64,000 nucleotides of DNA from CAVPDA01 sp963702495 (GTDB lineage: Bacteria > Pseudomonadota > Gammaproteobacteria > Burkholderiales > Rhodocyclaceae), in assembly GCA_963702495.1 (NCBI GenBank), contig CAVPDA010000017.1:1-64000 (forward strand). The letters run 5' to 3'. Position numbers and translations under genes: made by a program. Of the stretch, positions 8,142-16,144 are shown piece by piece. The notes beneath the pieces were generated by a model. The model was not told the DNA's origin. It saw only the letters and a program-made list of their open reading frames with translations, and searched no databases. The stretch's first letter is position 1. Each line of letters begins with the position of its first letter.

Positions 8142-10620
8142 ATGAAGCTGCACAGCAACGAAGCGCCGCCCTATCTCGCCATTGCGCTGCTCTCGGCATC
8201 AGCGCTGGCCTATGAGATTCTGCTGATGCGCCTGTTCTCGATCATCCAGTGGCATCACTTCGCCTACATGATGATCAGCGTCGCCCTGCTCGGCTATGGC
8301 GCGGCGGGAAGCTTCGTGGCGCTGGCGCGGCGCCTGTTGCTGCCGCGCTTCGCCTGGGCATTCACCGCGTTCGACCGCGCTGTTCGCGGTCACCGCCGCA
8401 GCGGGTTTCGCGCTGGCTCAGCGCGTGCCCTTCAATCCGCTGGAACTGCTGTGGGATCCGCAGCAACCGTTGCGGCTGATGACCGTCTATCTGCTGCTCT
8501 TCCTGCCCTTCTTCTTCGTCGCCACCGCGCTGGCATCGGCCTTCGCCCGCTTTGGTGCCCGCGCACACCACATCTACAGCTTCGACATCGTGGGCGCCGG
8601 CCTGGGCGCCATCGGCATCCTGGCGGCGCTGTTCATCGTCACGCCGTCCGGCGCGCTGCGCCTGATCACGGCGCTGGGATGGGCGGCCGCGGCAACCGCC
8701 GCCTTCACCCTGGGGTTGCGGCCGCGTTCGGTCTCCGTTGCCCTGCTGGCGGCCGCCATCGCCGTACCCGTCCTGCTGCCCGAGACCTGGATACGACCCA
8801 TGCCCTCCGAGTACAAGGAACTGAGCCAGATGCTGCGCATCAGCGGCACCCGGGTGGTGGCCGAACGCTCCAGTCCGCTCGGCCTGGTGACCGTCGTCGA
8901 CAGCCAGCGGGTTCCGCTGCGCCACGCACCCGGCCTGAGCCTCAACGCGGTGATGGAGCCGCCGCCTCAGCTCGGCGTGTTTTCCGACGGCGACGGCATG
9001 GCGGCGCTGACGCGCTTCGACGGCGCGACCGCCGAACTTGCCTACCTGGACCATGTCACTTCGGCGCTGCCCTATCACCTGCTGGCGCGGCCGCGGGTTC
9101 TGGTGCTGGGGGCCGGCGCCGGGGTCGACGTGCTGCAGGGCCTCTACTTCGGCGTCGCCCGAATCGACGCGGTGGAACTCAACCCGCAGGTCGTCGACCT
9201 CGTGCAACACCAGTTCGGCGCCTTCTCGGGCCGGCCCTACAGCGCCCCCGGGGTGCACGTGCATATCGCCGAAGCGCGCGGCTTCGTGGCGCGTCACGAC
9301 GAGCGCTACGACCTGATCCAGGTGGCTCTGCTGGACGCCTTCGGCACCGCCTCGGCCGGATTGCACGCGCTATCGGAAAGCTATCTCTACACCGTCGAAG
9401 CGCTGCAGGACTACCTGCACCGGCTCAGCCCCGGCGGCCTGCTGGCGATCACGCGCTGGGTGACGCTGCCGCCGCGCGACACGCTCAAGCTCTTCGCCAC
9501 GGCCTCGCAGGCGCTGCAAGCGGAAGGCGTCCGCCGCCCGGAACTCCAACTGGCTTTGATACGGGGCTGGAAAACGGCGACGCTGCTGGTGAAGAACGGC
9601 GCATTCACGGCCACGCAAATCGCCGCACTGCGGGAGTTCTGTCGCGCGCGCTCCTTCGATGCCGAGTATTACCCCGGCATCGCTGCCGGAACGCCGGATC
9701 GCTACAACATCCTGGACCGCCCCTACTTCGCGGAAGGAATCCAGGCCCTGCTCGGCGCGCAACGGGACGATTTCATCGAACGCTACAAGTTCGACATCGC
9801 GCCCGCCAGCGACGACCGGCCCTACTTCTTCAATTTCTTCAAGTGGCGCACCCTGCCCGAACTGGTGGCGCTGCGGCAGCAGGGCGGCCTGCCGCTGCTC
9901 GACTGGGGCTATCCGGTGCTGGTTGCGACGCTGGTGCAGGCTCTGATCGTGAGCGTCGCCCTGATCCTGCTGCCGCTGCGCTTCCTGAGACGCGATCCGG
10001 AGGCTGCGCCCGTTGCGGCCTCAATGCGGCGCCGCGTCGCGCTCTACTTCCTCGCCCTCGGCTTTGCCTTCATGTTCGTCGAGATCGCGTTCATCCAGAA
10101 ATTCATTCTCTTCCTCAGCCACCCCCTGTATGCCGCGGCGGTGGTGCTGAGCGCCTTCCTCATCTTCGCCGGGCTGGGCAGCCGCTACGCGGTCCGGTTG
10201 CAGGGCGGGGGAACTGCATCCATGACCGACCTCGGCCGCCTGTTCGCGGCGATCTGCCTGCTCGCCCTGACCTACGCGGTCGTGCTGCCGCCGCTGTTCG
10301 CTCACCTCGTGGCGCTGCCGGACCCGCTGCGAGTTGCCGTCACTCTGCTGTTGATCGCGCCGCTCGCTTTCGCCATGGGCATGCCGTTTCCCACCGGGCT
10401 CGCCAGTGTCGCCGCGCACGCCGAGGCATTGCTGCCCTGGGCCTGGGCCATCAACGGCTTCGCCTCGGTGGTGGCGACCATCTTGGCCACCATCCTGGCG
10501 ATCCATCTCGGCTTTGCGGCGGTAGTGGTGCTGGCGGTCGTGCTCTACGGGCTGGCGGCATTCGTGTTTCCTCAGCCACACCCGGCCACCCGCGCAGCGC
10601 TTCCCGCGCGCGCGGTCTAG
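8142..10620 (+). pseudogene. membrane protein with spermidine-synthase-like methyltransferase domain, one frameshift
   Basis: About 825 codons once one frameshift is repaired. The start at 8142 encodes membrane helices (ALLSASALAYEILLMRLFSIIQ), a middle soluble part has a Rossmann SAM/dcSAM fold (VLVLGAGAGVDVLQGLYFG, DAVELNPQVVDLV, YDLIQVALLDAFG), and the C-terminal third is again membrane-embedded (about 6 helices). This is the architecture of fused spermidine synthase-like membrane proteins, whose substrate is not known. The frame changes at about 8373: removing one C there joins TAFD to ALFAVTAAAGFALAQ. The rest of both parts is intact, so a recent mutation or a sequencing error are both possible. 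Stop at 10620, convergent with the ThrH gene 6 bases away. Confidence 0.8.
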
Positions 10621-10626
10621 CCGCTG

Positions 10627-11236
10627 CTACGACTTTGCGGCAGCAGCCACGATCGCCGCCTGCAACTGACCGTAGTCGCGCGTAACGGGAAACTGCGGAA
10701 ACTCGTCGATGACGTTCTGCGGCGGGCGGAACAGGATGCCGGCGTGGGCTTCGGCCAGCATGGCGGTGTCGTTGTAGGAATCGCCGGCGGCGATGGTGTG
10801 GAAGTTGAGTTCCCGGAACTTGGCCACCGACGAGGCGCTTGTGGTCGCGCAAGCGCAGGCGATAGTCGCGGACCACGCCATTGTCGGCCACGTCCAGCTC
10901 ATGGCAGAACAGCGTCGGCCAGCCCAACTGGCGCATCAGCGGTGCGGCGAACTCGCTGAAGGTATCGGAGAGGATGACGAGCTGGTAACGGGCGCGCAGC
11001 CAGTCGAGGAACTCGTGCGCTCCCGGCAGCGGCCCCATGCCGTCGATCACCTGCTGGATGTCGGGCAGGCCGAGCTTGTGCCGCTCGAGCAGCGCCAGCC
11101 GGCCGCGCATCAGCTTGTCGTAGTCGGGCTCGTCGCGGGTGGTGCGGGCCAGTTCCGCAATGCCGGTGCGCCGGGAGAACTCGATCCAGATCTCCGGAAC
11201 CAGCACGCCTTCCAGATCGAGACAAACGATATGCAT
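10627..11236 (-). pseudogene. thrH: ThrH-type phosphoserine phosphatase/homoserine phosphotransferase, one frameshift
   Basis: HAD-superfamily enzyme of about 203 residues. The N-terminal motif CLDLEGVLVPEIWIEF carries the catalytic Asp (D-x-E-G variant typical of ThrH), ILSDTFSEFA is motif II, and AAGDSYNDTAML is motif IV. ThrH acts as phosphoserine phosphatase and can transfer the phosphate to homoserine. The start is the ATG at 11236 (MHIVCLDLEG). The frame is broken at about 10830-10833, just after LRDHKR, by one extra base; both halves otherwise match the family along their full length. It could be a recent mutation or a base-calling error. Confidence 0.85.
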
Positions 11237-11509
11237 GGGAATCTCCGGTGCGCAGGCAACGCCGCCTGACGCGGCGCACAAAGGCGCGCATTTTACCCCA
11301 AACCCGCCCCGCCGCAGGAACGCATGCCCGGCTCGCGCTGCGCCGGGGGATTTCGTCGAATGCCGAACGCCGAATTGCATCTTCTTGACCGGGGACAATT
11401 CACGGCGATTCCCCTGTTCCCGTTCCCGAGCCGTTGGGAAGATCGGCCGCACCGTGACGCAACGACAGATTGCGGCGTCGCAGGCCGAACCGGTCGCGGT
11501 TCGATCGGG

Positions 11510-11589
11510 AGACCGAGCGTGAGCGAGAGGCCGACGCTGATCAGGAACAACAGCATCCCGCAGGCGATGCCGTCGAAGGTGACGGTCAT
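11510..11589 (-). pseudogene. remnant of a LivH-type ABC permease (first 27 codons)
   Basis: From the ATG at 11589 the frame reads MTVTFDGIACGMLLFLISVG followed by LSLTLGL, which is the amino end of branched-chain-type (HAAT family) ABC permeases. Homology stops abruptly after this; the expected MNFxNLAHG continuation is missing. It lies downstream of the other gentisate genes on the same strand, where aromatic-acid ABC transporter genes are often found, and is best read as a deletion scar. Confidence 0.6.
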
Positions 11590-11627
11590 GGCAGTCTTCC
11601 GTTGCGGCGTGTGCGGGGGGATGGCCG

Positions 11628-11649
11628 GGGAAGGCCTGGGCTTTCCCCG
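11628..11649 (-). other. GC-rich hairpin between two transporter remnants
   Basis: Ten-base arms (GGGGAAGGCC and GGCTTTCCCC, one wobble pair) separated by two bases, lying between the substrate-binding-protein remnant and the LivH remnant. No T-run follows, so it is more likely an intercistronic stability or attenuation element than an intrinsic terminator. Confidence 0.4.
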
Positions 11650-11662
11650 GCAGGGGAGCGGC

Positions 11663-11905
11663 TTACGGCTTGCCCGGGTCGCGGAAATTTGTGACCTGGT
11701 CGAACTCGACGTTCTGCAGCTTGCCGGCGACCTTCTCAAGCTTGCGGATGCAGATCGTCTGGACGATGTCGCGGCTCTGCGGGTCGCCGTTGATCGGTCC
11801 GAGCGGGCTCGCCCAGGCGAGGCCCGCGGCGGCGGCGAGAGTGGGCAGAGAAATCGCAGCCGCCAGACGTGCGGCAGCGATGGATCGTTTTGCCTGCTTG
11901 GTTTG
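11663..11905 (-). pseudogene. internally deleted ABC substrate-binding protein (signal peptide fused to C-terminus)
   Basis: The frame encodes a signal-peptide-like start (RSIAAARLAAAISLPTLAAA) and then jumps to RDIVQTICIRKLEKVAGKLQ and NVEFDQVTNFRDPGKP, which resembles the carboxyl end of branched-chain-type ABC substrate-binding proteins. Only about 80 codons remain of an expected 380 or more. There is no start codon in frame: a good AGGAG ribosome site is followed 7 bases later by AAG where ATG would be expected, and the frame is closed upstream by TAA. With the adjacent truncated LivH this looks like the decayed transporter of the gentisate operon. Recognition of the C-terminal tail is from memory, so moderate confidence. 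Confidence 0.5.
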
Positions 11906-11943
11906 TCTCCTGTTCTCTTCGTTGTTTCGTTATGACGGCCGGA

Positions 11944-12582
11944 TCAGACAGCGTCGGGCTGCAGGGCGGGCGCGGCACGGCGGAAGGCGTCCAGTTCGCC
12001 GCAGGCACGGTCGATGGCGACGATGTTCGGATAGGGCGCGAGATCGACCTTGAAGCGGCGCGCGCTGTCCACCTGCGGCACCAGATAGACGTCGGCCAGC
12101 GTCGGCGCGTCGCCGAAGCAGAAGGCGCCGCGCCGCGGGTCGGCGGCGAGCAGCGCTTCCAGGGCGGCAAAGCCGGCGGCTATCCAGGTCGCGCACCATG
12201 CCCGCACCGCCGCCTCGTCGCAGGCCAGCGTCTTGCGCAGGTACTCGAGGATGCGGCGGTTGTTGATCGGATGGATGTCGCAGCCGACGATGGCCGCCAG
12301 GGCCCGAACCCGGGCGCGGTCGTCCGGGTCGGCCGGCAGCAAAGCGGGAGTGGGATAGCGCTCTTCCAGCCACTCGATGATCGCCGGCGACTGGATCAGC
12401 GTCAGGTCGCCGTTCACCAACGCCGGCACCAGGCCCTGCGGATTGACCGCCTTGAATTCGGCCCGAAGATGCTCCTCGGTGCGCAGGTCAACCGCGACGT
12501 AGTCGTAGTCGAGCCCCTTGAGGTTCAGCGCGATGCGCAGCCGGTGCGAGGTGCCGCTGCGGAAGAAGTTGTAGAGCTTCAT
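11944..12582 (-). CDS. maleylpyruvate isomerase (zeta-class glutathione S-transferase)
   Basis: Zeta-class GST, 212 residues, usual family length. The active-site signature SGTSHRLRIALNLKGLDYD (residues 9-27) matches the SSxSxRxR loop that binds glutathione; the C-terminal helical domain contains DIHPINNRRILEYL. The family includes maleylacetoacetate isomerase and maleylpyruvate isomerase. Context decides for the second: on the same strand lie remnants of a 3-hydroxybenzoate/salicylate-type monooxygenase, an intact fumarylpyruvate hydrolase and a broken gentisate dioxygenase, that is, the glutathione-dependent gentisate pathway. It would turn maleylpyruvate into fumarylpyruvate. The gene itself is intact although its operon is not. 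Confidence 0.85.
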   Translation of the reverse strand: MKLYNFFRSGTSHRLRIALNLKGLDYDYVAVDLRTEEHLRAEFKAVNPQGLVPALVNGDLTLIQSPAIIEWLEERYPTPALLPADPDDRARVRALAAIVGCDIHPINNRRILEYLRKTLACDEAAVRAWCATWIAAGFAALEALLAADPRRGAFCFGDAPTLADVYLVPQVDSARRFKVDLAPYPNIVAIDRACGELDAFRRAAPALQPDAV

Positions 12583-12596
12583 CGTCGGCTCCCGGA

Positions 12597-13015
12597 TCAG
12601 GCCGCGGCCAGGCAGTTGTCAACGCGCCAGCCATACAGCCACCCCATCGCGTCGTAGAAGTGCTCGGGCGTGCGGCCTTGCCACGGGTCGTTGCGCACCC
12701 GGCGTGCGACGCCCTTGGCGTGGTAGATGCGGCCCATCTCGCGCGCGGACAGCACGATGCGCGCGGTGCGGGCGACGCGAGAACGCTGGCAGAGGCCGAA
12801 GGCTTGGATGGAGTCGTTGTTGTTTACGCGCAGCGCCCCGTCCAGGGTCACCGCGTCTTCCAGCGCCATGCAGGCGCCTTGCGCCACGTATTGCGTCGTC
12901 GGCTGGGCGGCGGCGCCCAGCCGCGTGACGTGGCCGGTCTCCTGCGCGTCTTCCAGCAGCGACCGATGCACGTCAACGCGGTGGATCACCGCGTAGGGAT
13001 TGCCGAAATCGGGAT
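12597..13015 (-). pseudogene. C-terminal fragment of FAD-dependent monooxygenase (3-hydroxybenzoate 6-hydroxylase-like)
   Basis: The frame starts abruptly at FGNPYAVIHRVDVHRSLLED, the middle of class A flavoprotein hydroxylases of the gentisate route, and ends with the family C-terminus (FYDAMGWLYGWRVDN). Within it, about 150 residues are missing between ETGHVTRL and TTQYVAQGACMALEDAV, so most of the substrate and second FAD-binding region is gone. The matching N-terminal piece lies at 20611-20769 on the same strand, about 7.6 kb away. The two pieces abut in the protein at FRER|FGNPYAV. The fragment is preceded by the sequence CTTCCTATCCCGATT, identical to the end of the group II intron remnant at 20270-20284. 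Its frame is open through repeat copy A into a cassette gene, giving a chimeric open frame to 13451. Confidence 0.85.
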
Positions 13016-13021
13016 AGGAAG
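13007..13021. repeat. 15-bp direct repeat, left copy
   Basis: AATCGGGATAGGAAG at this position is repeated exactly at 20270-20284. Read on the minus strand it is the last 15 bases of a group II intron (CTTCCTATCCCGATT). The pair brackets the accessory island that separates the two halves of the monooxygenase gene. Confidence 0.85.
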
Positions 13022-13031
13022 CGGAGTAACA

Positions 13032-13215
13032 GGGGACAGACAACGTTATTTCGCGCCTGGAAGCTATATCGGATACATGAGGTCTGCCCGCACTCTCTCG
13101 GCCCTGCTTCAAGTCGATCGTCACGTTGAACTTCATAGCATCCGCCTTCGCGAGGTTCGGGGGGAAGTGCCGCCACAAACAATAGGCAAGAGCAAGAGAA
13201 ACGTGGTCTGTCCCC
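13032..13215. mobile_element. MITE/REPIN-like repeat, copy A (184 bp)
   Basis: Begins GGGGACAGACAACGTTATTT and ends AACGTGGTCTGTCCCC, so the ends are inverted repeats of about 16-18 bases. An internal GAGGTCTGCCCGC about 50 bases in is a third, degenerate copy of the terminal motif, so the left third alone can fold like a REPIN. The interior shares most of its length with the copies at 15270, 16895 and 19245. No protein of its own is encoded. This copy truncates an integron cassette gene (13216-13451) and abuts the monooxygenase fragment. Confidence 0.85.
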
Positions 13216-13451
13216 GATTGTCTCCCCGCACAGTCGGGAAATAGACGGACCAGCCAGGATCCGACCTCGCACAACCAGCGCTTTCCTCCCTCAGGGCATG
13301 CTGTTGAGATTGGCCCATCCTCGGTGAAGAGCGGAATTGCGTCGGAAAGGAAGAGCAGCGCGGCGAGCCACAAGAGAACGACGCCGGCGACGCGAAAGAC
13401 CGGGCGGACAGAGCAATCAACGGGCGTGGGAGAGCGGGAGGGAAGATACAC
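13216..13451 (-). pseudogene. truncated small membrane protein, integron cassette gene 3
   Basis: GTG at 13451, 22 bases from the core site of attC-1, opens a frame with one membrane helix (VAGVVLLWLAALLFLSDAIP) followed by a cysteine- and glycine-containing segment (CPEGGKRWLCEVGSWL) reminiscent of small inner-membrane proteins of unknown role. After about 78 codons the sequence passes into repeat copy A, and the same frame then continues into the monooxygenase fragment, so the original C-terminus is lost. Position and strand fit the next cassette downstream of attC-1. Function unknown. Confidence 0.55.
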
Positions 13452-13473
13452 TTGCAGCTAGCCCGAGTGTGCG

Positions 13474-13563
13474 GTCCAACGTAGAAGTGAGGGGCGCGGC
13501 GTGACCATGCCAGAGGCGAAGCGCCACGCTTCCACCGCGTCCCTCTCGACTGCCGGGTTGGGC
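13474..13563 (-). other. integron attC site 1 (90 bp)
   Basis: Outer boxes GTCCAAC (13474-13480, RYYYAAC) and GTTGGGC (13557-13563, GTTRRRY) bracket an imperfect palindrome: GAGGGGCGCGG pairs with CCGCGTCCCTC, and an inner stem GCGTG/CACGC encloses the tip. The right-hand arm is longer, as expected of L'' when the site is read on the minus strand. The stop codon of the cassette gene 13574-14014 is 10 bases away, the normal arrangement of gene then attC. Confidence 0.85.
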
Positions 13564-13573
13564 CGCATGTTGT

Positions 13574-14014
13574 TCATTTTGTGGTGTCGCCTTCTTGGTA
13601 AAACCCTTCCAAGCCATACTGTCGGAGCTTCTCTGCTACTGCCTCAGCTAATCCTTCATGCACAGGCTTCCCAATCGCGGCAAGGCCTTGGGAAAAAGCA
13701 TCGAATTCGTTTCGGGCATCGTGGAAACGCCCGATCGCTTCGAGAGCCAAGCCTCTATGCCAATGAACATACGGATACTCCGGGTCGGTCGTGGCCCGCC
13801 GAGCACCTGAAACGAGCAACTCATTAAACATGCTCCAAATAGCTACGCGCGCTCTTTCCGAGAGCGCCTCCGCCCGCTCCAACGAACGCGCGGTGAGGGC
13901 GCGCTGTATCAATGTGTGAAGGTGGTTCACGCGGAGAGCCATTTCAGCCCAGCGGTCGAGAACCTGCTGATCAACGGATACAGGCGATGACCGGTCGGAG
14001 GACGGAGTAGTCAT
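13574..14014 (-). CDS. hypothetical protein, integron cassette gene 1
   Basis: 146 codons from the ATG at 14014, which is only 3 bases from the core of attC-2; the stop lies 10 bases before attC-1, so gene plus attC-1 is a complete cassette. The protein is soluble, mostly helical, with no signal peptide or membrane segment (it contains DRWAEMALRVNHLHTLIQRA and YVHWHRGLALEAIGRFHDAR, the latter resembling a single TPR-like helix pair). An upstream TTG (14023) is inside the attC core and is rejected. Not recognised as a known family. Expression would depend on an upstream integron promoter, none of which is in the window. Confidence 0.75.
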   Translation of the reverse strand: MTTPSSDRSSPVSVDQQVLDRWAEMALRVNHLHTLIQRALTARSLERAEALSERARVAIWSMFNELLVSGARRATTDPEYPYVHWHRGLALEAIGRFHDARNEFDAFSQGLAAIGKPVHEGLAEAVAEKLRQYGLEGFYQEGDTTK

Positions 14015-14017
14015 GCG

Positions 14018-14115
14018 GCCCAACGTGCTAGCTAACCGGCCGCCGGAGCCGCGAAGCGGCGGAGGGAACCTGCAAGCGCAGCTTGCAGGCGGTCCGGTTG
14101 AGCGGAGGGTTGGGC
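14018..14115 (-). other. integron attC site 2 (98 bp)
   Basis: Outer boxes GCCCAAC (14018-14024) and GTTGGGC (14109-14115). Inner L boxes GCTAACCGG and CCGGTTGAGC pair with one unpaired base on the right arm, the extrahelical base that marks L''; this sets the site in minus-strand orientation, matching the cassette genes. The centre holds two further hairpins (GCCGC-GAA-GCGGC and TGCAAGC-GCA-GCTTGCA). The stop codon of the next cassette gene is 4 bases away. Confidence 0.9.
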
Positions 14116-14119
14116 GTCA

Positions 14120-14502
14120 TTACTTTTCAACTACCTTCATACCTTTTTGGACACGCACACGGCCGGCGCGATAGATCTCGGCCGCGCGACGAATACAAAA
14201 GGCAGCCGCAGCAAGCTGATTTACCTCGGTGACTTTGAATGAGCTGTAGCCAGCCATATCGGCCTTAAGGGTCAATTCCTCGAAGGCCAGAAATTCATCT
14301 GGGTTTCCGCGAAGGGTTACGGTGATGTTCTTCGCACGCTGCCAATGAACAGAGAACGTAACGAAGTTGTCGGGTGTGGCGACGTAACGGCCTTGCGAGT
14401 TTGCCTCGAACGATAAACCTGGAAACTGCGACTTCGCAAATTGAACGAGGGCAAGGCCAATGTCTTTCAGTTCGGGGAGATGTGAATCTCTTGTTCAAGC
14501 AT
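14120..14502 (-). pseudogene. hypothetical protein, integron cassette gene 2, one frameshift
   Basis: A GGAG ribosome site and ATG at 14502 start MLEQEIHISP; after nine codons the frame is lost at a CCCC run (14474-14477 on the plus strand as GGGG). Restoring one base gives about 127 residues ending IYRAGRVRVQKGMKVVEK with the stop 4 bases before attC-2, exactly where a cassette gene should end. The body (FSVHWQRAKNITVTLRGNPD, YSSFKVTEVNQLAAAAFCIR) is soluble and not recognised. The break sits in a homopolymer, so an assembly error is plausible and the gene may be intact. Confidence 0.7.
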
Positions 14503-14532
14503 GAGCAATTCTCCAGTGTGAGGAACTATGAC

Positions 14533-14552
14533 GCCCAACGTGTAGTGGACCG
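14533..14552 (-). other. truncated attC site (core and one arm only)
   Basis: GCCCAAC at 14533-14539 followed by GTGTAGTGGACCG has the same start as the two complete attC sites and lies at the expected place upstream of cassette gene 2, but no matching GTTRRRY box with a pairing arm follows within 150 bases. The site has probably been cut by a later rearrangement, marking the upstream end of the preserved array. Confidence 0.55.
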
Positions 14553-15269
14553 AAAAAGTTCTGTATACGCAAACAGCATGTGCTGTACACCTCCGGAAAC
14601 CTCTGTCCAACCTGTTGATTCTTCATCGAGCAGCAGACTTGCTACGGCGTCCGTTCCTCAAACTACGGCAATGCAACCGCCGATGCTGCCGGAATTGGCA
14701 CAGCATCGCGTCCGCCCGAAACATTATAGCCGCCGCAACGGGCTGGCCTATACACATAGGACGGGACGTTGCCTGCGGTTCCGCGGTCGGCGCCCCTCTG
14801 GGCCGCGGGCGCGTAGGCGGTGGGAGGGTCCGATCGAACCGCCGGACTGTCCGGCGGGCGGCGCCCGCCTTGCGATCGGCGCGCACGGCGCGCCCTACGG
14901 GTGGGGGCAACGTCTGCGGGCACGGCGTCCCGTGCCGCGGTTTCGTGGCCGAACGGCGCGGGAGCCTGCGGCGGCAAATCGATGGGAAGCGCAGTAGGGC
15001 GGACCGCGTCCGCCATCGCTGGGCGCACGCGAGAGCGCGCGGCGAGGGTCACTCCGTCAGTTCCAGCACCACCGGCTTCACGCCCTGAGGCAGTCTGTCA
15101 AGCGTTTTGTGGATTCAAGATGAGGTTATTGAGGATGGGTGACCCCCGATTTCTCGATGCGTTGAGGTACGTGCTATCGTCGTAGGATGTCCGAGTTTTC
15201 CAGCATCGGTAAAGTATGCGGACCCACTTGAACGCCAACGCTCGCGAGCCAACGGGGACACGAGCCAAC
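14553..15269. other. non-coding debris between the cassette array and repeat copy B
   Basis: No convincing gene in about 700 bases. It contains a near-perfect dyad ACAGCA-TG-TGCTGT (about 14573-14586), GC-rich palindromes of the kind GGCGGACCGCGTCCGCC near 15000, and on the minus strand a 20-codon tail ending PQGVKPVVLELTE then stop (15057 upwards) that looks like the last residues of a lost gene. A duplicated ACGAGCCAACGGGGACA just before 15270 adjoins the repeat. Confidence 0.4.
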
Positions 15270-15438
15270 GGGGACAGACAACGTTATTTTGCGCCCGATT
15301 ATGTGGTCTGCCCGCACTTTCTCGGTCCTGCTTCAAGTCGATCATCACGTTGAACTTCATAGCGTTCGCTTTTGCGAGATTCAGGGAAAATGCTGCCACA
15401 ACAGATAGGCCAGGGTAATATAAACGTTGTCTGTCCCC
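15270..15438. mobile_element. MITE/REPIN-like repeat, copy B (169 bp)
   Basis: Ends GGGGACAGACAACGTTATTT and AACGTTGTCTGTCCCC form the inverted termini. Compared with copy A it lacks about 14 bases in the left third (the GGAAGCTATATCGG stretch). It directly abuts the IS110 transposase fragment on its right. Confidence 0.85.
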
Positions 15439-15446
15439 TCTTTTTC

Positions 15447-15761
15447 GCGCCCTCCAGCGGCGCGAGCACGCGCCGCGGGGGGATCACCAAGTGCGGCAAC
15501 AGCCACGCCCGGCGCATGCGCACCGAGGCGGCCTGGTCCTATCGGCTCACCGCCCGCGTGACCGCCATCATCGCCAAGGGTCACGATGGTCTGAGCAAGA
15601 CGGTCCGTGACATCGCCTGGAAGGCGCAGGTGCGCCTGTGCGCCCGCTACAGGAGCCTGCGCGCCCGGGGCAAGGAGCAGAACAAGGTGATCATCGCCAT
15701 TGCCCGGGAGTTGGCCGGCTTCGTGTGGGCGATTGCACGCGCAGTCCAGCCGCGTTCGTGA
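15447..15761 (+). pseudogene. C-terminal fragment of IS110-family transposase
   Basis: The frame reads RRGGITKCGNSHARRMRTEA and ends with VIIAIARELAGFVWAIARAV, the conserved carboxyl end of the Transposase_20 domain of IS110-family recombinases (DEDD enzymes now known to be guided by a bridge RNA). About 100 of the usual 330-400 residues remain. The N-terminal catalytic domain is missing; the frame continues upstream into repeat copy B. Confidence 0.85.
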
Positions 15762-16060
15762 ATTCGAGCGCCGTATCGTCTGCAGGGAGGAAGGCCTATC
15801 GGGATAAAGACGTGCCTGCGTGCAGGCAACGGGGTGCGGCTGCGGTAGCGGAGAACCCTCGGCAAACGTTATGAGCCAGGCATTGTCCTGACGCTCGTGC
15901 CTAGGGCGAGGCAGCTCCACGACGAAACGAAGTCAGGCGGTATCCAACCCGCGCATATCAGCATGATCCACCGTCGTTCATTCCATGCCCCGCCCCGTTG
16001 CCTGCACGCAGGTTTCCAAAAAACCGCAACGTCATCGGACGCGGAAAGCGCTCGTGCCTA
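15762..16060. other. IS110 3' flank with long inverted repeat
   Basis: No gene. CCTGCGTGCAGGCAACGGGG at 15815-15834 recurs as its exact reverse complement at 15994-16013, about 160 bases apart. Because it follows the IS110 transposase end, this could be the non-coding right end of the element (in IS1111-type members the guide RNA lies there) or an unrelated palindromic insertion. Confidence 0.5.
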
Positions 16061-16090
16061 TTGACAGGTTAAGCCATTTCAACGTATCGC
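16061..16090 (+). promoter_or_regulatory. possible sigma70 promoter
   Basis: TTGACA at 16061-16066 is a perfect -35 box; 18 bases later TATCGC (16085-16090) is a weak -10. It lies 55 bases before the ATG of the small gene at 16145. Confidence 0.4.
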
Positions 16091-16144
16091 TTAGTAACTC
16101 TTTTCCGCCGAAGCCGATCTATGCCTGAAACGGGGGACTGCAAA

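Noticed and set aside
6258..8153. 631-codon open frame on the minus strand
   Set aside because: Out of frame with the transporter and antisense to pcm, both of which are well supported.
12597..13451. A single intact gene of 284 codons
   Set aside because: Its three parts belong to a cassette gene, a repeat element and a hydroxylase; not an ancestral protein.
14615..15088. 157-codon open frame in the island
   Set aside because: Arginine-rich composition, overlapping frames on both strands and no motif; treated as non-coding debris.
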